Shown here one piece after another: positions 55,961 through 64,000 of a stretch of 64,000 nt of DNA. Source of the stretch: Przewalskia tangutica (taxonomy: Eukaryota; Streptophyta; Magnoliopsida; Solanales; Solanaceae); NCBI GenBank assembly GCA_029844215.1, contig CM056738.1:45210388-45274387 (forward strand), in the 5' to 3' direction. A program made the position numbers and the translations under genes. Positions within the stretch are counted from its first letter, which is position 1; the number at the start of each line of letters is the position of its first letter. The notes beneath the pieces were generated by a model. The model was not told where the DNA came from. It searched no databases and saw only the letters and a list, made by a program, of their open reading frames with translations.

Positions 55961-57030
55961 AAAGGTCCATGGATATTATAGTATAAATCCATTGGAGAAC
56001 CTTTGCGTCAAGCGTGACCTATCTAGTTCCGTACAATCAGGCCCTTGCGGGTTCTTGTTAACCTTGAGCAAATACTTCATTTTCCTTCTCAAGGAAAATT
56101 AACTTCAAAGAATTCAACATTATTTGACACCAAGATCCGACACACACTACTATTATTTGCAGATCTAGTGGATATGCAATCTACAGTCTTAGATCCAACT
56201 TGACCTGTTTTGGCTTAGGTACTTAAACCCTTCCCACACTACCCCATATCACAACATCTGTATATGGGATTCTTTCCATGTGTCACATGTAGGTTATCCT
56301 TATTATTATGTGGAGAATCGCATTAGCAGTAAAGATCGTCTTGCCCCACATGTCTTGGGCGTACGGATCTGCGTTTGGCTAACACCGTTAATCTGAGGTG
56401 AGTAAGGAACAATCATTTGATAAATGATGCTTCACATTCTCCCCCTCTATCCATACGAATTCCTCAATATGTAGGCTTTTCAACTTCTGCTCCCAAAGCG
56501 TCGCGACTCTTGAATTCCAGTAGCAATCCAGGATTCAAGCGCCGTAGCTCTTGGTGAAGGCGCGACGCTTATGTTCCAGTAGCTACTGGAACTGTAAGCG
56601 TCAAATTCCAGGATCCAATCCAGTCGTAGGCGCCGCGACTCTTGGTCGAGGCACCTCGGCTCTGACGGGTTGCGTTGTGGCCCTTCATGGCTCCACAACG
56701 ATTTTTGACTCGTTTCATCTTTGTTCTACAACAAAGGATGCAATACATTGTACTATCATCAATGAAGATCACAACGTACTTGTCTCCCCCCTCTATTTGT
56801 ACAAACTTCAAATCACCAATGTAGGGGTTACCAAGTTATAGAGGAGCGGTGCTTCTTTCGCTATTCCTTCAACAGAATGGAAAAGTGAGTTTGCCTCTTC
56901 GCCTACCTCACCTTCATTTGGAGGGTTTTTGTCGACAGGTGGCAACACTCTCAACTTAGTTAGCTTTTGAATGACCTTCTATTTAGCGTGTCTTAATCTA
57001 TGATGGCATAGATGCACAGATTACAAATAT
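55961..57030 (-). pseudogene. Copia H pre-integrase and integrase, with a GC-rich insertion
   Basis: The minus strand 57,030-56,840 shows VIQKLTKLRVLPPVDKNPPN in one frame. Then LKFVQIEGGDKYVVIFIDDS (first core Asp) matches the G integrase. Downstream, at 56,480-55,961, scattered matches such as YSPQ-like SYSPQI and KHLSND-like stretches persist in broken frames. Between FIDDSTMYCIL and the later part lies a 200 bp GC-containing stretch (56,503-56,702) that G does not have. Confidence 0.65.
56503..56702. repeat. GC-rich palindromic patch 7 (inserted in Copia H integrase)
   Basis: Contains GCGTCGCGACTCTTG, GCGCCGTAGCTCTTG, GGCGCGACGC, GGCGCCGCGACTCTTG and the inverted pair CCAGTAGC/GCTACTGG. 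Its right end, read on the minus strand, aligns with patch 1 (CGTTGTGGAGCCATGAAGGG against CGCCGCGGAGCCGTGAAGGG), differing mostly by C to T and G to A. Confidence 0.75.
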
Positions 57031-57793
57031 ATCATCCACTTGGCTACACTTTTACTGTACCACTTTTGGTTATTATCGACCTGCCAAACATGAGAAGAAA
57101 AACTCAAGCCATACTGCCCGACGTCCTTAAAACCAAGTTTAGGACATGTATCACCTCTTTTTAAGAGTGATCATTCCCTTAAGTCCTTTTGAGGACAACC
57201 TCTTCAACTTCTTCTACTTTGAAGGTAGCGTTGCTTCATATGAGCAACCTCTTGCCCGTGGTTAGGGAGTAACCAGATCGTATGAGATCTAGATCTTCTG
57301 GCCCACTCCAGTTGCCTTGGAAAACTGAGTGTCCATTTATTTTCTGCCTATCTCTTGGCCTTCAGATCGTTCAAGATCTGGAAATTCTGACCCACTCTAG
57401 TCGCCCGTAGGCTTCGTATGACTGAGTGTCCAACATCATCATGTAATGTGACGGATCTGGCCCACTCCAGTCGCCTGTAGGCTTTGTATGACTGAGTGTC
57501 CAACATTATCCTGTCAAAAGACGGATCTTCTGTCGGTGACAAGTTTGTCTCTAGTCTTTAGTCCTCTTTCCATTGTCCATAAAACCAGTTTATTACAATC
57601 TAAGTTCATTCTTTTAGGTCGTTGTTCATGATAGTCCAATTATTAAGCGGGAAGGAAAGCGAGATTAAACTTCTGATTTTAAAGAGTATGGAATATAAGT
57701 TTTTAATGAAACCACTTCATATTCCTTGCCTTATCTTACTCATTTTATTCAGACATGATTTAATCTCCTTATTGACAAAGAAGAAAAGTTTAC
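57031..57793 (-). other. Decayed Copia H middle part with a 70 bp repeat
   Basis: No intact domain. CCCACTCCAGTCGCC...TGACTGAGTGTCCAACAT occurs near 57,300, 57,390 and 57,460, the last two 70 bp apart. The first is shortened. Confidence 0.55.
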
Positions 57794-58186
57794 CTAACTC
57801 ATCTTCGGATTCCCTGTCTGGGACAGGTGTAGCCCTTCGGCTATGAGATAGACCATCATTTTAAACCTTCTCCTTTTGTCCCAGCTGATGTCCTCCACCT
57901 CTCGTGGGCACTTGTTTTCACCACTCTCGGGAGCGGTGACAACAACTCTTCTTTGATCCTTATTTTTGCCAACATGACTATCAGCAGTATTTTCAAGTTC
58001 AGGATCACCAACAGAGATCTCCCTTTTGACGGAAACAGATTTGTAACTATCGTAAAAGAGAGATCCAAAACTAGGACCAGATCTGTTGACAGAGACAGTG
58101 TTTGAACTGTTTATAGAACTGTCAACAGAACTGGTTTCAACAAGAAAGCCACAACTAATTTTAGGAGTAGATCTGGTGGCAAACAT
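57794..58186 (-). pseudogene. gag: Copia H gag N-terminal region
   Basis: MFATRSTPKISCGFLVETSS starts directly after the LTR, at the position of the G gag start. 130 open codons, rich in Ser and charged residues. Downstream gag motifs are not recognisable, so the assignment rests on position. Confidence 0.45.
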
Positions 58187-58215
58187 CTTTCTAGCACTAT
58201 TACAAATATTGTCTT

Positions 58216-59330
58216 AAGATTGTGAGTATAAACTCCAAATGTTGTACGGAGAATAGTAAACTACTATTACAAGTGCTAAGAAAGGATAACAATTATGTGT
58301 TACAATAAACTTGATGCCAACAAGAGTTGAGGCAACAATTATGTTTTGTGGTCATGATCTTTATACTTGAATTCGTCTTGAATCTTCCGTCTTGGATATT
58401 CGTTCCAGTTTCAGCAAGTTCTTTGAATCTTGTTAACCTGAAATCAATAGACAATAAATATGGATTTCTGAGTCGATTGATATTCAATCTTTCCTTAATA
58501 CAATAATGCCCGTATACATGTTTTGTACGGATGATTTGTAATTTGTCTCCCAAGATAAAACAACAGAGAAATATCACTTGTGCAAAGCAAACAAAAGTGA
58601 TCCTGGCGAAGAAAACAAACACGAAACGATTGCTAAAGAATGAAAAAGAAGAACTTTCATGAACTAGGAAAAACTTATAGAATTATGCATTATGTTTTAG
58701 TTCTTCCTCTGTTTTCAGTATTTTCTGCTCATATTCTTATGTTTTGTAATTTATGCTCAAATCTGAAATAGGGAATGATTAAATAGTGTTTAAGGATGAG
58801 GAGATGTGTTAAAGGGCCATTAAGGGGCTGTTAAAGAAGCACAATGAAGGCCAAAACGTTCTGAAATAAGTGCATAACGTTTCAGCATGTCAAAGGCCAC
58901 AAACTGTTGGCTTTCCCGTCGTCTGGCACTCTCTGGACATTAGGCGCCACAGCGCAGGTCATGAGGCGCTTTCCAAGTTCAGAAAAAGCCCAACAACCCC
59001 GCAGCCCGCGACCCAACCCGAACGAGTGGTGGCAACGCACATGAGCCTAGTCTCGAACCCAAGCACACCTAGGTCCTCCCTCCTTCAAACACATAAGTTA
59101 CCCCTTGAGGTCTCAATCCCTTATTCAGTTATGAGGCTTATATCATGAATAATTTTTCCTTTTCCCACCGATGTGGTAGATTTATCCCACACCACTCTTC
59201 CATTTCTCAACACCTTACTTTATGGACCAATATCTCTTTCATTTCTTAATGAAATTTGACGATCATTGGTCCTACGGTCATCTAGTCACTTAGTAGATTA
59301 GACACGTATGAAGAACCAGGGTCTCCAACA
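58216..59330 (-). repeat. Copia H 5' LTR
   Basis: Minus strand TGTTGGAGACC ... GAAAGAGATATTGGTCCATA ... CACAATCTTAAGACA. These shared blocks pair it with the G LTR. Contains GGCGCC/GGCGC motifs at 58,934-58,982 (patch 8). Confidence 0.6.
58934..58982. repeat. GC-rich patch 8 (Copia H LTR)
   Basis: TAGGCGCCACAGCGC and GAGGCGCTTTCC, a weak, decayed member of the set. Confidence 0.4.
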
Positions 59331-61101
59331 TGTGGAACCATGATGTTTAAGTCATTGAAGATGGGCGTACCCAACCTTCACCATAGGCAAATTTCCAACA
59401 ATTTTTACATCTTATATTGCAGTTATGATGCAAGTGGAAAAGTATTCAAAACATACAATGCCTTCACAGAGGAGAGAGAAAGAGAGTACCTAAGCATTGG
59501 GTTCTTTCCTTCAGTTGAGGGAAGAGAGATTGCGCCTTTGTTCTTCGGAGAGGAAGAGGGTTCTATTAGTTGGCTGAAAGGAATTTGGAGTTTATCATGC
59601 TACTGCTATACATTAAGATTTTAGGAGTGTAAGTTAGTTGTGTAGATTGGCTGATGGTGTATTATTGTTAATATATTCTTTGATGTTAATTCACTAAGTA
59701 GCAACGTGTTTGGCATTAAATCTGCAGTGCAGAAAGGCTACTAAATTTACACAATGTAAAGATGTCTCTTGTTATTCAAATATAACTCTTGAAAGACATC
59801 ATCGATCTTCTTCACATAAACTTTTGAAGATAATTTTAAGCCAAATTTGTAGCATACTTATGCCCTAATATTCCTCTGTTGAATCTAGAAAGATGTGTAA
59901 TATTTTACAAGTTTACCCTTATGATATGTTATTGCAAAAATATTAGGATTTAGGGACATGGTTAGGGTTTTTTGATTGGTGAAGTATGAATAGGTAAAGA
60001 AAAATGATTGAGATGTAACACAAGTAGTAATGAGGAAAGCTAGAAAGGAAGGAAGATAAATTTTAGAAGAAAAGTATTAGGAACAAGGGAATTTGAGAGG
60101 CATGAAAAATGTTAACCAATGATATTTCAAGTTTATACGAAGAAACAAAAACTAAAAGCATGAAGAAAAAGCCAATGATATTTCAAGTTTACAGTGCCTA
60201 AATTTATTCATATACTGATTAAATGAAATGAAAAGATTTATGATTAAGAAAGATCAGTTTTCTTTTATAAAATTATTTATTAACACACATTAAGATTCGT
60301 TTATGTATAATTGGCTGGTATAATTAAGAATATCAAAGGATGAAGTTGACTGGCTAACAAACCATTCAAACAACCTTTATTTCATCTCAAGAAAAAAGAA
60401 GAAGAATCATTTATATTAGTTGTACAGACACAAGAGGTAATACTCAAAGGTATCACATTTACATGTGCTATTTCACCTTTCTGCCGTAAGGCTCAATTAA
60501 TCCGTTCTAATGACAGAGTACGTTAATTAAAATATGTTGATTCTTTTTGCAACAAATTTTGAATATGTGGATAATAACTGCATATCACAAATAAAATATG
60601 TTGAAATGGAGATTTTATTGCGGGTAGAATTCTGCTTATTTCCTTGATTCTTCTCTTCTAAATTTGTTTCATAATTCGAGGGTCGTTAGTAGCGTATTTC
60701 TCAAACTAGGATGATGTAGGCCTCTTTGGGATTTATCTCCATGCAAGAATTTTGTGGATCTTCTTGAAGTATTTGATTTCCAAGAAGAGTCCGACCACAT
60801 TTTGATCTCTTTGCGATAATTCCATGAGTTTATGAAACTTTTGAGATGTTTTTTCAAGGATATTTGTGTCCCTTTATATAAGTGTGTAAAGTAGCCTTCA
60901 AAAAATCCTAACATATATTGGGCTTGTCTTGTAGAGGCCCGACTTAAATCGGGTAAAATTTAAGACTTGTCGAGGTGTACAAAACCGTGAAGACGAGACT
61001 TGAAGTACCAGTGAAAAAATGATTGTTTTCTCTACCGTGTCGCAATAGTACCAAAACACTTCACATGTTTCCTAATGATACCTTGGAGAACAATTAATAG
61101 C
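59331..61101. other. Unassigned AT-rich sequence
   Basis: No recognisable gene or element. A 94-codon frame at 59,340-59,624 (plus) and an 81-codon frame at 60,669-60,914 (minus) have no known motif. ACTTAAATCGGGT-type sequence near 60,945 may be the end of an unknown element. I cannot decide. Confidence 0.4.
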
Positions 61102-61560
61102 CACTACTACAAAAATACTCTACGGTGACGAATAAAAACCATCATCTAACCCCTAAGATGACGGTTCCCGTAAGTGTCATATTTTGCACTGTCACAAACG
61201 GATGACGGTTCTGTATCTGTCACACGACATGTGACGGGTCAAACTCGTCACACAAAAGTCACATAAATTTAAATTTGATTTGCTTTTTAAAAAAAATTCT
61301 ATTAAATTAATAATTTATTTTAATATGGCAGGAAAATTAAATTTGGCAGGATTTTGTTTTTGTGGCAATTTAATTTCAATATTGCAAATTGAGTGCACAG
61401 ATGAAATAGACTAAAATTTAAATAACACCAAAATATACATTGAATAGCTAGAATCCGTTGTACACAGTTTTCCCAAAATGGATAATCATTCAAAGTGTTA
61501 TTAAAGTATTTAATTAAAGACTAAAACATTGTTAATCAAGTATTTTATCAATTTAAATGT

Positions 61561-61863
61561 TCACTCATCAGTATTTAATTTATCAACTTCTGTTTCAGCA
61601 AGTATCTTCAAAAAATGCAATCTCCACTTGACACGAATATCATCAAGTTTCTCTTGTGAGTACATGTATTTGTCGTATAACTATAAACCACAAAAAAAAA
61701 TAGTAATGCTTGAAATGATGTAACAATTAACATGGTTAATGATCTATCATTTAAGTATAGACGTACTTACATTACTTGTCATTAAAGTCGAGTCTAGCAT
61801 CAACTCTTTCATGAAACGCATCACACAATAGCCACATTCGGTACCACCAGGTTGTAGTGGTGT
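61561..61863 (-). CDS. CACTA-associated Ulp1 (C48) cysteine protease, last two exons
   Basis: Exon 61,771-61,863 (93 nt) gives TPLQPGGTECGYCVMRFMKE and more. Its end AAT/GTAAGT is a good donor. Exon 61,561-61,680 (120 nt) begins after an AG acceptor (TTTATAG) with LYDKYMYSQEKLDDIRVKWR and stops at 61,561 (TGA). Both are in frame across the junction. The QPGGTECGYxVMRFMKE segment contains the catalytic Cys of SUMO-protease-like domains carried by plant CACTA and Mutator elements. The His and Asp parts should lie upstream, where solo LTR K (61,925-62,833) is inserted, so the gene is interrupted but these exons look undecayed. Confidence 0.8.
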
Positions 61864-61924
61864 CTGTCATTGAATTAAATATCAACATGTAAATATAACT
61901 TAAAACAAAAGTTGTAAAGATTCA

Positions 61925-62833
61925 TATCACGACCCAAATTGGAGGGCCGCGACGGGCACCCGGATTCCACCCGCCGGGTACCCCAAATCACACCATCACC
62001 GTATAATCACAATAAGCACGGACTAAGCCGAAAAAGATTATGAAAGCTTTTAACCAAAAACCCGACTTATACATATATACATGACCACGTCAAGGCCGAT
62101 ATGGCCATACAAAACCACTATCCACAGGACACATATCTACAAGCCTCTAAAGACTATACGACATCAAAATATCATACCAAGACTAGACTGCAACTCTGGA
62201 ATAAATAGAGTGCTCCATCATCAGCTGAACCAACAACCTACCAGCGTGAACCATCACTCTCTTTAACTGAACCTACGGGCATGAAACACAACGTCCCCCG
62301 ACAAAAGGGACTTCAGTACGACTGATGTACTGAGTATGTCAAGCATAAGAAATAATATAGCCAAGATATATCATAATCTGAAAAAGAAACACTGACCAAC
62401 AGTACATACCTCTGAGGGACCTAGTACATATGTCTAAATGTTATGTAATACCAATGCAGTATACTGATGGCCACACAAGCGTCTTTCTTTTCAAAACAGC
62501 CTCTGTGGGCAGAATATATATAAATGTCATGCATGATGCACATGCGATATACTACGGCCACACAGGCATCTTACCCATAACCGCCTATGTGGGCATCTGG
62601 TTATATTGACCACACATGCATTCATATCATATCGTCTTGGACACACATGCATCCATTTAGGCCACAGGCACGATATGTGGCCTCTTATGGCTCTTTTGTG
62701 ATAATATGTACCAGCTGCTGGTGGTGTGCGTATATAACGTATTTCCTTTTTTTTCCTTTTCCTTACATATATATAATATTTATCATATAGTAATGTGTGC
62801 AACACAAGTAGTCCAGGGTAATATGCGAATGCA
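61925..62833 (-). mobile_element. Element K: solo LTR, TSD ATTCA
   Basis: 909 bp between ATTCA (61,920-61,924) and ATTCA (62,834-62,838). Minus-strand ends TGCATTCGC ... GGGTCGTGATA, the last CA changed to TA. The CACGACCCAAATTGGAGGGC end is typical of Solanaceae Gypsy LTRs. No internal region, so it is a solo LTR inside the CACTA element. Confidence 0.8.
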
Positions 62834-62996
62834 ATTCAAATAAAATGCATGAATGGTAACATTATATTCTAATCTCAACGGATGACATATTATTCTTGTA
62901 CCTTTGAAAACATTGTGAATATCATCACCATTTTTTCATATGCCTCATTAAGGACTTAAAATAATTTAGACATGCTTTTAGCATAGGAATCAACAA

Positions 62997-63360
62997 TAGG
63001 GGCGGACCCAGGATTCAAAAACAGGGGATTCATTCAACCATTCAATATTAATACTACTATATTAAAAAAAATGTTCAATACTAACAATAATGATAAGCGT
63101 CTATTAAAAGATCTGTATTACATAATCAAAATATAAGTAACTCAAATAACTTCAAATCTATTTGCATTCTTCTGGCTCGCATTCCTTGAAATCGACTCGA
63201 TCAACAATTGTACTAACTATATCTTTCTCAACAAAAGTAACCAAGCAATCATTAAGCCACTGGTTCACCATTTTGTTTCTTAGTTCATCCTTCACATATT
63301 TTATCCCTGAAAAAGCCCTCTCAACAGTTTCAGTTGCTACTGGTAAAGTCAAAGCCAACT
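62997..63360 (-). mobile_element. hAT transposon, 3' end and transposase tail
   Basis: TAGGGGCGGACCCAGGATTC at 62,997 matches the terminal inverted repeat of zf-MYM/TTF-type plant hAT elements (CAGGGGCGGAKCCAG). It is cut at about 63,360 by the Copia fragment J. Confidence 0.65.
63158..63360 (-). pseudogene. hAT transposase C-terminal dimerisation domain
   Basis: KLALTLPVATETVERAFSGI and KYVKDELRNKMVNQWLNDCL, then VTFVEKDI, form the conserved C-terminus of TTF-type hAT transposases. It ends with a stop at 63,158, so the true C-terminus is present and everything upstream is lost at the junction with J. A different hAT family from the fragment at 34,986. Confidence 0.85.
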
Positions 63361-64000
63361 TCCCAACTAGCACCCTTTATAATATGACCCCTATCGAAAT
63401 CTTCTATCGCAGAGTCCCCTCTTACGATCATTTACGAATATTAGGTTGTCTATGTTATCATAATCTTGCCTCTATCGCCCCTCACAAACTAGCTCTCCGG
63501 ACCACTCTTTGTGTCTACCTAGGATTTCTGCCGAACCAAAGGGGTTATCTTTGCTATGACTTGTCCACTCTTCAAATCCATATTTCCCTTCACGTCACAT
63601 TTGACGAGACCACATTCCCGTTTTCGAATCTGCAGAAATTTCAAAAACAGAATTACTCTTTTCTTGACGAACCTGACATCTCTTCCATTATTCTCAGTCA
63701 ACTACAGTCATCACCGTCGTCAGCGCCGCGACCCATCTGGGAGGCGCCGCGTCGCCCACCTTCCAGTGAGCAAACTAATGTTTTACCATTATCAGCGCTG
63801 CGGCCCCTCGGGGATGCGCCGCGGCGCCCACATTCCATTGAGCAAAATATTTTTTTTCTGTAGTCAGAGCCGCGGCCCCTCGGGTATGCGCCGCGGTGCC
63901 AAACTTCCAGTGAGCATTGTACCTCAGGCGCCGCGGCACCTTCGACGGCAAATCCTCCACCCTCTCCATATCCGACCATACCATCCGTCTTGGATCCCAC
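63361..64000 (+). pseudogene. Copia J integrase end and linker to RT, runs off window
   Basis: PTSTLYNMTPIEIFYRRVPS, HLRILGCLCYHNLASIAPHK, CVYLGFLPNQRGYLCYDLST and ISLHVTFDETTFPFSNLQKF are the end of an Ale/Retrofit-like Copia integrase. The low-complexity linker that follows (from about 63,690) contains three GC-rich units and a stop at 63,861. RT should lie right of the window. The 5' part is missing at the hAT junction. Confidence 0.85.
63728..63950. repeat. GC-rich palindromic patch 9 (Copia J linker), tandem
   Basis: Three to four units, each AGCGCCGCGRCCC.TC.GGG then GCGCCGCGGCGCC, spaced by AT-rich TTCCAGTGAGCA or TTCCATTGAGCA. Units start near 63,729, 63,795, 63,869 and 63,929. Clearest example of paired palindromes in this window. 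Confidence 0.85.

Larger units (their letters stand above)
55961..59330 (-). mobile_element. Element H: Copia fragment, same family as G
   Basis: On the minus strand: LTR from 59,330 (TGTTGGAG) to about 58,216 (CACAATCTTAAGACA), gag start at 58,186, decayed gag/protease, pre-integrase and integrase ending at about 55,961, where Copia I begins. RT and RNase H are absent. It aligns in pieces with G. Confidence 0.7.
61102..62988 (-). mobile_element. CACTA (En/Spm) transposon, one end, split by solo LTR K
   Basis: Starts CACTACTACAAAAATACTC, the CACTA terminal inverted repeat, after AGC (possible 3 bp TSD at 61,099-61,101). Subterminal repeats with GATGACGGTT, GTGTCA/TGTCAC and TGACGG lie in 61,145-61,245. 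Ulp1-type protease exons run on the minus strand. The other end and the transposase are not in the window, and the right limit is uncertain. Confidence 0.75.

Overview
The window is nuclear DNA from a flowering plant. The retroelement families, their primer-binding sites and the sequence style of the long terminal repeats (LTRs) suggest Solanaceae, but no host marker gene proves it. It is gene-poor, heterochromatin-like DNA made almost entirely of transposable elements (TEs) inserted into one another. I see no intact host gene, tRNA, rRNA or CRISPR array. The only host-derived coding trace is a broken epsin (ENTH domain) fragment near 36.8-37.3 kb.

Left part, 1-35 kb: a four-level nest read from LTR ends and target-site duplications (TSDs). 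Element A (minus strand, Ogre/Tat-like Ty3/Gypsy with gag but no pol) starts left of the window and ends at 34,985. Inside its 5' LTR sits element B (7,370-33,417, chromovirus-like Gypsy, TSD TATGC on both sides). Inside B sits a chromovirus-type solo LTR, C (10,973-28,288, imperfect TSD ACTCT/AATCT). Inside C sits element D (12,639-26,204, a complete gag-only Ogre/Tat-like element with 3.7 kb LTRs and TSD CCATT). A and D carry large, different tandem arrays between gag and the 3' LTR.

Middle, 35-55 kb: A abuts a hAT transposase fragment. After a Stowaway-like MITE and the epsin fragment comes a decayed Ty1/Copia element G (37.5-51.6 kb). Its gag is split by an Athila Gypsy element E (38,496-47,033, TSD AGTGT) that still shows protease, RT, RNase H and integrase. 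An Athila 3' fragment F (env-like ORF plus LTR) follows.

Right part, 54.6-64 kb: two Copia fragments on the minus strand (I, Ale/Retrofit-like; H, same family as G), an unassigned AT-rich stretch, one end of a CACTA transposon with two well-spliced Ulp1-protease exons, split by a 909 bp solo LTR (K, TSD ATTCA), a hAT transposase tail, and a Copia integrase fragment J running off the window.

The most unusual signal is a set of GC-rich palindromic patches built on a GCGCCGCGGCGCC-like core. They recur in otherwise AT-rich, unrelated elements: Copia LTRs, Athila LTRs, the Athila gag-protease linker, Copia gag, Copia integrase and the Copia linker. Two patches in different element parts are homologous beyond the core. 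One looks like a discrete insertion in the integrase of H relative to its relative G. The patch is also by far the most diverged part of the two otherwise near-identical LTRs of E.
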